Source of the DNA: Patellaria atrata CBS 101060
Taxonomy: Eukaryota > Ascomycota > Dothideomycetes > Patellariales > Patellariaceae
DNA: 64,000 bases
Reading direction: 5' to 3'
Assembly: GCA_010093705.1 (NCBI GenBank)
Contig: MU006103.1
Location: forward strand, 248,001 to 312,000
The position numbers were made by a program, and so were the translations under genes. Every line of letters starts with the position of its first letter. Position 1 is the first letter of the stretch. Shown piece after piece: positions 1 through 10,507 of the stretch. Below the pieces are notes generated by a model, which had not been told where the DNA came from, did no database searches, and saw nothing but the letters and a program-made list of their open reading frames with translations.

Positions 1-1415
1 ATTATCTAACGACATTTCCAGGACGGAAGAATCATCCCAAATCCTTTCATTGTATTTCCTTCGGGTGCAGCTCCTTGAAGGTCGAAACCTAGAAACCTGG
101 AGAGCTTCATCATTTCCCCCCTTAAATAAACAAATACCCAACTTCTTGTTTGCAGCGTTCTAGCATATTTCACTTTCCCCAAATGTCGTAATAATTCATG
201 TCCATTGTCTCTTCAAAGTGGCACTCGCTACACATAAATTCTCTTTGATTACCACCGTCTTCCCCGATTTTAAGATACTAGGTTTCCGGATATCAAATTG
301 TTCCTATCCATTTGGGGTTTGGCTTTTCTCACGGGTATATAAGGGTTCGACGAGGTGATGGCCAGGGTGGCCTGAGCTTCAGTCGTTAATTTTGTGTTAC
401 ACGATAAGTAGGTAATGACAGCAAATACAAAGTGCAGCTGGCGAGAAATTCGTTGATTTCAGGGTTATGTTCGTTTATCTAGTGATGTCCGTTCAAATAT
501 CACACGCCCCCTTAACCTGGTCACTTATCTCCTAAGAAGTAAACAATAATTTCTTCCCACACACACTTCCGTGAACCCTCATTTTAGCATGGCACACATC
601 AAGCCGCACGCAATATTCATTTTATCTACATAAACCACGACTCTTACTCATCAGTCTCACATACATTCCCCCACTAATCCCCAGCTAATTCTCAATGGTC
701 CTACCACTGTAAGCGTATATGAACTCGTATACCTATTTAGAGAAAGGGACGGTGATATTCAGCAACATCTCATAATAAGTCCTTACTGGAAACTTTGAAG
801 AATCGGCGGGTAAGGGGCCGTGATGAGGAAAGCTGGGCGGAGGTCATGGGGTTTTGAGGTCTGTATGGATAGAGCTTGGAGGGGAGAAGTTGGGGTGAAG
901 GGCTAGAGGTTGGAGGGGGTGAAGGCAGAGAGGTCTGGAAGGAGCGTCGCTGGGAGTCAAAGTTAGAGTGATGAGGAAGGGGAAGGGGAAGGGTGGAGAT
1001 AGGGGTGAGGGCTCTAGTGAAGGATTCGTGGGTTCGAGAGGGGGGGAAAGTTCATTGGGTCTGCGCGTTCGTATATGCGGATTCCATGAGAAAGGTTTAA
1101 AGCGACCACGTACCGTAGTTTGATTTCGATTAGATTCTCTCTTCACATCTTAAAACCTCATGGTCTAATATTGCACTCGCCGTGTTTGATTTGTATTTAC
1201 TTAGCGCGTACTGTGAAGTTATAAACAGTTAATCAATGATATGAGCCCTCAAGCTCCAATGTCATATAACAATTTTACAGCCATCTCAACCCAGTCATCA
1301 ACGTAGAAGGAACCCAATATTTTGCAAAATAAAGGAAAGAAACACTCCACAGGTAATTGTCCATCTCAGATACTTACGACGCCCAGCATCCTCAACTCAC
1401 CCCTCCTCACCCTCC
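1..1415. other. Left-edge intergenic region
   Basis: No convincing coding region was seen. There is a TATATAA box at 336-342 on the plus strand, but no recognisable gene follows it. A purine-rich stretch lies at about 830-1060 (mostly G/A on the plus strand); its opposite strand reads open as a proline-rich low-complexity frame, which I do not regard as a gene. Confidence 0.5.
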
Positions 1416-1555
1416 TCACGAAACCCCCAACGCCTTCTTAGCCCTAACCCAGTACCCATCCCTCAGCGCCCTATCCGCACCGGCCCCAACGCACACGTAA
1501 TCCCTCAGATACGCATCCCACCCCTCCATACTCCCCTCCTGCAACCCGGTTCTGA

Positions 1556-1596
<41 letters not shown>

Positions 1597-2050
1597 GACA
1601 CTTCCTCCTTACAAACCACATCGCACTAGCAAAGCTCTCATCGTCGCCCAATACCAACTCCAACACCTTCGCGGGCCCCACCGCCCTCGCGGCATCCACT
1701 TTCGCGGCGTGCAGCTCCGTCGCGTACTCGAGGTTGGACGCCGCCGATTGCATGTTCCGCGTGCCCTGCCCCGGTATTCCGGGGAACTGGTTGGTGTTGA
1801 AGGCGAAGTCGCCGCTTTCGAACGCCATCAGCGCGATGTAGGCGGCTTGTTCGGCTGGGAAAGTGATAGCGTAGGTGGCAAAGCCGTGGATGAGGGGAAG
1901 CACGGCTTGGGCTGCGGTGCGGCATTCGGCTGGGATTTGGGCGGTGGTGCAGGAGGCGAAGGATGGGGCGATGGAGAGGAGGGCCGCGATTTGGGCGCGG
2001 GTTGGTGGTCGGTCGCGGCGGGGGTGGGCAGTTGTGGGTGCTGTGAGCAT
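1416..2050 (-). CDS. Small secreted-type fungal protein, split by a 38-nt C tract
   Basis: Reading leftward from ATG 2050, the frame gives an Ala-rich protein with a Cys pair near its start (SCTTAQIPAEC), a glycine/proline patch (FPGIPGQGTRN) and a helical stretch ending in SAMWFVRRKC. The rest (IRTGLQEGSMEGWDAY.. to ALGVS, stop at 1416-1418) is in another frame, beyond an uninterrupted C run at 1557-1594 (poly-Gly as read). This order resembles a family of fungal secreted proteins of unknown function in which the two halves are nearly contiguous. The run is 38 nt; a multiple of three would keep the frame, so the break may be an assembly error or a real slippage mutation. Codons in frame just upstream of the ATG would add a Lys-rich then Leu-rich signal-like segment (LPHILTIPPTLFLMLTA) but have no ATG of their own, so the true start may lie in an upstream exon. 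No catalytic motif is visible. Confidence 0.55.
1557..1594. repeat. C homopolymer of 38 nt
   Basis: An uninterrupted C run lies inside the coding region of the preceding gene. It is the longest homopolymer noticed in the window and shifts the reading frame. Either replication slippage or an assembly/consensus artefact could explain it. Confidence 0.95.
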
Positions 2051-3242
2051 GAGAAAGAGGGTTGGTGGGATTGTGAGGATGTGGGGGAGGTTTTTTTTGA
2101 CTTTGTTCTTGGAAGATGGGGAAGAGAGATATGACTGAGGATTTGAGATATTGCTAATGTTGGATTAGGAACTGAGAAGGAAGAGAAGGAGAAGATATAG
2201 CATGGTTCGGGTGAGTTGTCAAAATCAGGGGATTGGTATATATTCTATCTATCGCATACGACTGAGACAATGAAACAATGACATAACGAAACGTAGATCC
2301 TTCTTCGAAGGTTGTCATGGTCACCTCACTGGTCGTTCTTTCACGGCATAGAGAGCTCAGGAGCTACGTAGCCTAGTAAAGAATATGTGTAGAGAGAACA
2401 ATTGTTTCATTTGATACCAAGTGCTCCCTTTCCTATATGTGTTACCTGAATCATTTTAAACCATGTGTCCGGTGATAAGAGGAGGAAGGGGTCGAAGGAG
2501 TCGATATTTCTTGAACGATCACGTGAGTGTCAAGCTCACACTCTGATTAGTCAAGGGAACCGCCAGTGCTAGTCAAGTTGAAACATATCAACTTGCGAGC
2601 TTGACCTCTTGTTCTGTGAAAATAATTATTTCAGCTTGTCTTCGACATAGTATCTCAAACCTGTGCCGGTATCCCTACATTCACTCACTGTCAGGAGTCC
2701 TATATAGCGGAAATTAAGTTGATTTTGCATCATATACGGTCCAAAAGCGTGATCGGAACAAGAGTCCCTCGAACACAGTAGGTACTCTCTCTGTACGCTT
2801 GCCGTACCGGAATTGCGTACCGTTGAATCTTGACTCCGCGTGATTTTGTACAGTTCGTACTGCGTGAGTCAGATCCTCTTACTTTGGAAATGGATGACAA
2901 TACGAACCGCGGCGATGAAGGGGAATGCGATGGATATATTCGGAGACGGAGCCTGCTGGACAGCAGACTACCAAAGCGTGGGACTGAAATGAGCGAGGAA
3001 CAGGTCTCGTAATGTTTACGGGGAGGATATGAGGAGATAGTTATTACTTTCTCATAAGGGATATTACACGTGATCACGCGAGGTCGCGTATTGGGTGTAC
3101 AGTACAAAGAATATATAGCTCTGGACTAAAGGGGTCCAGGGTATAAATCACTAGTACTCAAAGTTGAGAAAAATCTTTATGCGCTATATTTATTATTTTA
3201 CTACTATTGAAACGACATCCAGAAATTACGATTCCTTATCCC
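2051..3242. other. Intergenic, 1.2 kb
   Basis: This holds the promoter side of the secreted-protein gene and the 3' flank of the membrane-protein gene. Short open frames at about 2730-3107 show no family resemblance. Nothing else was recognised. Confidence 0.5.
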
Positions 3243-4166
3243 TTATCCCTTATGCCTCACATGTACCATCTCCACATCTCTGCTCCTCGTCCTCATCCCG
3301 TCCCTCCTACTAAACTTCCCCTCCATCCCCCACCTCCTCTCCGTCAACCAGACCCTCGCCCAAATCACATATCTCACGATCACAAACACAATACACGTGC
3401 CCACCAGTATCCCAATACAATACGCCGCCACAATACCCCTACTATGTATCCTATCGTCCAAGAAGTCGTACACGTAGAAGCCGTCGAGATGGTACGTGAG
3501 ATACGCGAGCCCGAGGTAAGCAGCCAGGATGAGGATAATGGGAACGAGGTGCAGCCACGGATGCGGCGGAGTCCGCGGGAGAATAATTTCGACGAGCGCG
3601 TAGAGGGAGTTGAGACCGTGCATAGAGATATTACGGTAGGCGTCTGTGGTAGAGGTGAAGGAGCCTTCGAACAAAAGGGCGAAGAAGACAACTGGTTACG
3701 CGACATCAGCTACATATCCACTATAACGTGTATTCCCCCCACGATTTCCGATTGCCCGTATCCGCGGGAAAGGGGGGAAGGTATAACACTCACTCGTGAC
3801 CAGGAAGGGAAACACAGTGATAGTACTATAGAAGACGCCATGCAACCACCCCAACACCCTTCCCCACCCCTCCAACCACGCACGTCCCCTTATCGCATAG
3901 CTGAGAGAGTGCAGCGCCGCGAATAGGTAGTAGAACGCTAGACCCCAGTATGTGAGGTCGGTGAAGTAGCTGAAGCTGTGCTCGGCGCTTTCGCAGAGGG
4001 AGTGCGTGCAGTCCCAGCCGAAGGTGAAGAAGAGCGTCGCGAAGGCGAAGAGGGAGAACAGGAGACGGAGACAGCCGAAGAAGAACGGAGAGAGAAGCCA
4101 GGAGGTTGCGTAGCGGGTTGCATCGAAGGGTTCGGGGGCTGCGCGGGAACGTCTGAAGATGGCCAT
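3243..4166 (-). CDS. Multipass membrane protein, FAR-17a/AIG1-like
   Basis: Two exons, 3794-4166 and 3243-3691, joined across a 102-bp intron (GTGAGT donor at 3793, CAG acceptor at 3692) give a 273-residue protein. The join restores a continuous hydrophobic segment (VFPFLVT / IVFFALLFEG). About six membrane helices can be drawn: around residues 22-50, 70-95, 105-135, 150-170, 178-200 and 220-240. The segment SMHGLNSLYALVEIILPR resembles the His/Asn-containing helix of FAR-17a/AIG1 (androgen-induced gene) proteins, some animal members of which hydrolyse fatty-acid esters of hydroxy fatty acids. That function is carried over only by resemblance. The start is the first ATG of the frame (MAIFRRSRAAPEPFDATRYA), a polar cytosolic lead-in. 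The C-terminus is basic. Fungal members of this kind are mostly uncharacterised. Confidence 0.75.
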
Positions 4167-4890
4167 GGTGGAGTGGAGAGCGTAGATGTGAGAATATGTT
4201 TCGAGATTACTACGTAGGATTCATGGAGATGAAAAGGATTCATATGAAGTAAAGACTGACGCTTATATATTTTCAGCTGTTTTAAGGCTGATGGGGCTTT
4301 GTCCCCATTATTCTTGGACTCTTGGTGGAATGCGTGGCTGTGGGAACCAAGAATTGAGGTTTGGCTAGTTCATTTTCTCTAGGCGTGATTTGACCCAACC
4401 ACACTCCTCTTATTATTTATTCCTCTAGTTAGCTGTATATCATGGATGTACCTACAATACTGAGCTCCTTCAAGTATATCGCTGCGACCTTTGTTTCAAC
4501 GAATGAGGAGAGAAAACGTCGTGAAATACGGTCGTGTTGGTGTCGTAGTAGCTGTTTTTTGAGGCCACTTCCTGTTATCCGATCCACTTAGCTACTGGTT
4601 AAGTCAAGTGGGGTATCAAGAACTGTTCGGAGCATTCACTTGTTACAAGATTAGATATTTACATGAGAGGAGATGTATCCCAGGTAGTGAATTCTATGGA
4701 CCTCTGATATGTAAGTGTTAGAACCAATTGGTAGTTAACCAGGTATGTTATAAGAGATGTGTATTGATACTTGTATGTACCCTGTATCCCTAAACAATGA
4801 ATATCTTCCCCCAAATACTAGAATATCCTTTATATCGAAATGGCCCTAGGACCTTCATAATCTTATACACCATCTTCTCCATTATGAAAG
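4167..4890. other. Intergenic between the membrane-protein and PD-(D/E)XK-like genes
   Basis: This is the promoter region of the membrane-protein gene and the 3' flank of the next gene, both on the minus strand. No further coding signal was seen. Confidence 0.5.
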
Positions 4891-5430
4891 CTACGGTGAA
4901 TAAGTGATTCCCCAGAACTCAGTAGCTTCATCGATAACAAGCAAGGTCGTCTTTCCAGGGGACACAAGTGGATTTTCCATAAACTTGGATTTAGCAACAT
5001 CCCACATTGCCTTTCCATGGCCAAGAGCAACGGCGAGGAGAGGGGAATTCGCCCACTCAGTCTTCCGCTGCGAATTCCTTTCCACATCCGCCCATATCTT
5101 CGTTAAAAGATCGTCCGGTTTGGGTACATTTAGATATCGATTGAGGCATTTCAACTCGAGGAGAATGGTCTGGTCGAGTGCGGTGTCGTTCGGGTTAATG
5201 AGCAAGTCCACATGCCAGCTATTGTCCTTGTAAACAGGCTGTTCACGGATTGCTAAAACGCCGGGTACGTCATCGCTGTTGATGTAGAGTGCCAATTCGA
5301 CTTGTGCCCATTTCTCCCATCCTCCATTGAGTCCTTGGACTTTCTCGATGTGGGCGAGGTTTCCGTTTTTCTTTGCCCAGTCTTTGATCCAACCAATGAC
5401 TTTTTCACGCGTAACAGTCTCGACCTCCAT
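4891..5430 (-). CDS. Small orphan protein with PD-(D/E)XK nuclease-like signature
   Basis: An intronless frame of 179 residues starts at ATG 5430 (MEVETVTREKVIGWIKDW). It looks cytosolic, with no signal peptide or membrane helix. The order of elements fits a PD-(D/E)XK core: a helix carrying Glu45 (QVELALYI), a beta-strand ending in Asp75 (HVDLLI), then a strand with Glu92-Leu-Lys94 (ILLELKCLNRY), followed by a helix and a strand (SPLLAVALGHG; KTTLLVIDEA). D-X(16)-E-X-K spacing is within the range of that superfamily. Similar small fungal proteins are known to me only as hypothetical. If the fold is right it could bind or cleave nucleic acid, but some members of the fold have lost catalysis. 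The neighbours give no functional hint. Coding status is well supported by length, composition and an intact frame. Confidence 0.75.
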   Translation of the reverse strand: MEVETVTREKVIGWIKDWAKKNGNLAHIEKVQGLNGGWEKWAQVELALYINSDDVPGVLAIREQPVYKDNSWHVDLLINPNDTALDQTILLELKCLNRYLNVPKPDDLLTKIWADVERNSQRKTEWANSPLLAVALGHGKAMWDVAKSKFMENPLVSPGKTTLLVIDEATEFWGITYSP

Positions 5431-6709
5431 TTTACAAAATATAACAGCTGACAGAAATGGTTGAGTGAAGAGGAGTAAACAATGTGCGGTGCGAGTGGTG
5501 GATTATGAATTTCTCAGAAGATAAATTGAGGGACCCATTTTGAAGAAATCCAAATGAAATGAAACGCACTTGGTATTTATATTATACAACCTAGCAAGTT
5601 CTTCGCAGCCTACAGTCCAGAAAGCATTCCAGCACGCCTCGATTTTTTGAGGCTGGCTGAAGTTCTTCTGTAGAACCATAGAATAAAGTCCATGACAATT
5701 GACTTTATGCAGTATCGTTAACGGGTACTGGAAATAAAGATAGTAGAAAACAGGTTGCACGCGCTTAGCGACTCAAGAGGCTGGCTTAAACTTGCTAGAA
5801 AGGCATCCTATAAATACAATGGATCAATTTAGGCATTTAGCGGAGCACAAATCATTTCTTGGTACAATTAAGAGACGAAAAGGTGCCCTATAGGATAGAA
5901 AGGTGGACATACTCCATAGAAACATACTATTTTCAATATCTACCTCAAGATTCAGACACCCCGAGGACCTGCAAAGTTTCTAGAAAACCACACTGCATGA
6001 ATTAGCGATTGACTGAGAGCAAAGAGTGTCCTATATTTAGCCCATGGGTGGATGATAAAAAAGGATTCTCTAAATGTACTCGAGTTCCAGGCTGGCTGAA
6101 GCATGCAGAGATGCTTGACAAGCACACCGCATAGAGTGGCTGGAAGTATGGGATTCATTGTGGCGTCTGATGAAGCGAAAAGAAAGGTCATTTTACTACC
6201 TTTGGAACGAGGAGCTCTGAAGAATCAAAGGTAAAGGAAAAAGAGGAACCTCTTCTCATGGTAATTCTAATGCTAGAATCATAACGTGTAGAGCCTAAAA
6301 AGTCCCCAGCTAGCCTCAATCCGCTCAGTACAGTTGGAATATGCATTTCTTACACCAATGAGAACAAGAACGTTCTATGATAGAATGGAAAAGAGATGTA
6401 CTGTATGTACATCAACGCAGATCATAGATACGTACTTGGACGTTCAGGCCAGCTGAGATCTGCAGGAACTCCAGCGCACGTACGAGTACTGCATAGAGTG
6501 ATTAGAACCATTGTGCTGCTTGATGAAGCTGCAACAACGGGTGCTATTAGCATGCTTGGATGAACCGCATTTTCTGAGAGAAGCCATCCATAGTTGTTGC
6601 AATTGTAAAGGATATGTGCCTTGGAAGACACGCACTGCAGTGGAGAGGTTTAGATTGCCAAGCCCTCACAACCTCCCCCTTCCCCCACTAGCCCCTCTCC
6701 TCAACTGGA

Positions 6710-6717
6710 TATATAAA
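6710..6717 (+). promoter_or_regulatory. TATA box without a recognised gene
   Basis: TATATAAA is preceded by a C/T-rich stretch (6670-6705) and followed about 100 bp later by ATG 6819. The layout is that of a fungal core promoter, but no recognisable protein lies downstream. Confidence 0.4.
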
Positions 6718-7660
6718 CCTCCTCCCCTCATACTTACCTTCTCAGCGTCGCTCGTGCTCAAGAATCCGCGCACCTGGAGCCTCGTCCCGCATCGCACAGC
6801 CCGGCGATCGAACCTCCTATGTTCTCCTCCGGGGGCACAGCTGGGAGAATTTCTGCTTTTTCATTGATCTCCTCGCTGTTGTGGGCTGGAGGGTTGAGGA
6901 AATATGGATATGGATGTCAAGGTGTTGTGAGGTGGATGCGGAGCAGTGGTTTCGATAGGGTTGTGATGCCGCTTACGGTAGGTCAGAGACGTTTCCATTT
7001 TTCTTCGGTCAGGTGAATGAGTTAGGGCTAGATAGAACGCTGAGTTATCAAGGATCGTCGAGCACGACTTCTGGTAGATGACCTCTAGCGGACTAGTTTT
7101 AATGGAAGAAACTATAGGTACTTTCTCCGATCCCACAAAAAAAAAAAATTAGCTCAGATGAACCCCAAAGCGTGATACAAGAACTTATCCAGCACACGTC
7201 AAGCCACAGATCCCCCGTCGAAAAGACATATAATAATAAACAACGATTATAATCCGTTACGCTATCAAGCAAAGCCCCGACGCCCGCAAGTCTCAACCGA
7301 ACGTACCATGCAAACCGCGTACCCGAATATCTCATCCCTAAACGCTACCACGCAGCCACGGATACAAGTTAAAGTTGCGAGCGCACTCTACTGGACAAAA
7401 ACATTCATCGAACACCTTACCCAACTACAAACAAACCTCAACCCTCGTCCCCCAATCCACCGCATGAACGCGCCCCAACTCCCCCTTTCCCATTTGTGAG
7501 AAGAAAGCATGGAGGTACATTGGACCGGGGATTCGTCGATAGGTTCCCGAGCGGTATTGCGACGGGGATCTGTGCGGTGAGGGTTTTCTTTGGCTGTGCG
7601 TGTTTGGGTTGTCCCCTTTAAGGCGGTTCGGCTAACCTACATACTAAGGTAAGTGAGTGT

Positions 7661-7700
7661 GTACCGTACCGTACCGTACCGTACCGTACCGGGCTGTACG
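7661..7700. repeat. (GTACC)8 microsatellite
   Basis: Eight perfect tandem copies of the pentamer GTACC. Degenerate related motifs (GGTATGGTACTGTACCGTATGG) continue at about 7779-7800. Confidence 0.95.
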
Positions 7701-8378
7701 TTAGAAACCTGTATGGTCGATATGGTCGGTATGGTCTGGGTCCTGGGAGTATCAAGGTCAATAGGACGGCGGTACGGTGTGGTATGGTACTGTACCGTAT
7801 GGAGAAGCTGGGAGATGTTTTGGGAAAGTTTTGGGAGACGTTCTGGGGAGATATATTGGGAAGATATCCATCAATCCCAACACGTCAGACAATACCGGGT
7901 GTGCAATATCAATATCAACATCAACCTAACAACTTAAATGTAAAAGCCAGATATATAAAAAAGCGACATCGCTTTTCTCTCGCATATAAAATAAACGTCC
8001 ACATAAGGTTGATATAAACCTCCCTTCCCATCCCTTCCCAACCGGCCGTTATATAACGATACTGTGCAAAAATATATGACGCAGAAGGTGGCCAAGAGAT
8101 GATACAAAAGTGCCAAAATTGCAAACGAAAACTGCCCCAACTCGCGTAACTCAAAATGCGAAAGAAAAAAAAAAAGAGAGCCAGATTACCGCCAAACACC
8201 ATGCTATGCCCCTCCTTCCCTATCGATATCTAAGAACAAGGAAAGAAATAAGACGGGAGGAGAAAAAAGGGGGATATACACGAAGGTCCAAGATGGGGTA
8301 AGAATAAGTAACATGTGCAGTACAGTTCAATCCACAATGACCTGGCTTTTCAAATAACCCTTCAACCCGTCCACTCCT

Positions 8379-10507
8379 TCAAACCACCAGCTCACCCAGC
8401 AACCCGAGTCCACTCCTAGCCCTCTGATAATAATTCCGGGACACCCTCGGATCGTCATCCAAGTCCATATCATCGACCCAATCATGGCGCCTCTGCAAAC
8501 TCTCATCGTACCAGGGTGCCCCGTATCTCTCCCCGCCCGTTCTCCTCTCGAACCCCATCAAGCCTCCAAGCCGAGCATCGCTGTTGCTCACCACGAACTC
8601 GCCCCCATCACCCGTCCAACAGGCTCCACCTATGGGCCCGAAAAAGTCTACCGTCTGCTTCTTGGTGAAGCCCACCGCATCGATCACGTGCACGAAGTCA
8701 TCCGCTTCTGCGGCGAGTAGGAGACGCTTCCCGCTGCCGACGGGGGAGAAGGAGAGGGAGCGCGGACAGGCCATTTCGGAGGATATGACTGCGACGGGAC
8801 GGGCCCACCAGCGTGCGTCGTGGATTGCGATGCGGCAGTCCTGCGCGCCGGTTGCGATGTGGATGCCGTCGTCTGCCCAGGCGCAGGCGAAGACGTGGTC
8901 GGTGTGCGCGAGTAGACTTTCGAACGGCTTCCCGGTCTGCGCGTTGGTGATTAGCGTCTCCAAAAAATCACCGACCACAATGCGCATCTGGCCGTTCGGG
9001 GACGTGGCGGCGCAGTTGATGGCGGCTGGGTACGTGAAGTCGCCTGTGAAGCTGTTCGTCGTGAGGTCCAGCAGTCTCAGATGTTGGTCGTTATTGCAGA
9101 AGGCTGCTTGACGCTGGCCGTTGGTTCTGCTGTTGAAGGCGTGGACGTGGTTTGTGATGCCGTTGGTCTCTTGCGTGACAGCTCCTATAGTTGGGGGTTC
9201 GTCGTAGTCAGACTTGAGGCTTTTCACGACGTATTCTCCGAAAAAGCTGCCGCCTATCAGAGCTTCCTCTGTCGCTGTTAAGGTGGTGGTGACGAAACCG
9301 CCAGAATTGTCCCAGCTGTCTGTTGAAGTTTTCGTCAAGTCAATTGCACATTCGTTTACCTGATCTGATAGATCTGTGTGCATAATCTTATATTTGTTAG
9401 CGTAGTATATGTCGTTTCTCGAGGTTGCAGCTATCAAGTTGCGCAGTTGAAAATGCGTAATGTACGCGCGATGTTCATTGTTAACTCTGGTGAAACGGAA
9501 ATAGTCATCACAATTCGTAGTTTTCGTGGCGTTCTGGTTTCTGTTAACACAACTTTTCCATTTTGAAGAAGAATCGGGTTTGGGAAGCCTACATGTATAG
9601 GTTCAAACTGGCAGTATAGTTGAGAACGTACTGATCTAGCTTTAGATCTGGTGGTTTCAAGTTTGCGCCAATCAATCCCTTGAACATCTTGCCCATTTTC
9701 GAGGTCCGATTTCCTGTAAGTCCGTGGCCGTTTGGTTTCTGATACTATTCGACTGGCTTCACGTCCGATATGATGTAGATGCGGTTTGAAAACCATCTCT
9801 CGCCGCCACTGCTGAAGGAAAGCGTTGAAATCGGGTCCCCGGTGGCTTCCAGTAACGGTTGGTAAGTCATCGTCATAATCTTCGACATTGTGATCAAGAT
9901 GGAAGATAGCGGGGGCAAATCCCTGAGAAACAGATCCCGCAATTTGCTGAAGGTTTGAACTCAACGCTGAAAGCGCTTGTTCAAAAGGCATAGAAGCAGG
10001 CGTCGCCATAGCTATCTGGTGTGCACTTGTGTAAGTGGACATGGTGCCTGTACCGTTCGGGGAGAAAGTCCAGACCTGAGTCGTGGTATTATTCGGCCCA
10101 GCAGACGCAGGATTTGGAGGAGCAGACGGAGGAGCAGGCGGAGGAATGGGCGAAGCTTCTGGTGGATTAGAAAACGATGACCAGTCGCCTGTCAATGGTG
10201 ACCCATTTGTCGAATCCCATAGAGGTCCAGCATCACCAAGTTCAGTCTGAGTTTCTACGGGTGACCAATGTTCTATTATGGACGTAGACATGACCTGGGT
10301 GGAAGTGGCCATGGTTGAGGAGGAGATTCCAGGATCAGTATCTTCGACGGGTTCGTTAAGTGTAGAGTTATTTGTAGATTCTGCGTCATCCATGAAGGTA
10401 TCTAACATGTCATCCACGTGAGAAATTTCAATTGCAGACTGGGCGTGGTAGCCATCGGAAAGCGGGGCCCATTGGGGTGAGTTCCAGGAATCCGATGAGG
10501 TGTCCAT
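8379..10507 (-). CDS. WD40-repeat protein of the DUF2415 type
   Basis: Exons 9593-10507 and 8379-9533 flank a 59-bp intron (donor GTAGGC at 9592, acceptor CCAG at 9534, a TTAAC branch-like site about 11 nt before it). The 689-residue product reads continuously across the junction: CQFEPIH / NATKTTNCDDYFRF, then THFQLRNLIAATSRNDIYYA. The start is ATG 10507 (MDTSSDSWNSPQW); an earlier in-frame GTG is not used. The first 230 residues are acidic and Ser/Pro-rich, probably disordered. The second half has degenerate WD40 blades (AHTDHVFACAWADDG, IATGAQDCRIAIHDAR) and a PRSLSFSP..LLLAAEADDFVHVID stretch that recalls the fungal DUF2415 region. The C-terminus is acidic (DDMDLDDDP). Proteins of this architecture are uncharacterised and probably act as scaffolds. 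Confidence 0.82.

Larger units (their letters stand above)
5431..8378. other. 2.9-kb block without a clear gene
   Basis: No family-level match was found in any frame. The block holds several diverged copies of a short unit (about 5640-5710, 5960-6030, 6085-6180, 6440-6535), a TATATAAA box at 6710-6717 followed by a pyrimidine-rich stretch and a short open frame from ATG 6819 (65 codons), an A run near 7138-7148, and a (GTACC)8 microsatellite at 7661-7700. The 6819 frame has no recognisable domain and is not called as a gene. Confidence 0.5.

Noticed and set aside
844-1146. Proline-rich minus frame near the left edge
   Set aside because: It arises from a polypurine/polypyrimidine tract; low complexity, no signal or domain.
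3207-3926. Plus-strand frame of 239 codons opposite the membrane-protein gene
   Set aside because: Pro/His/Arg-rich composition and exact overlap with well-supported exons on the other strand.
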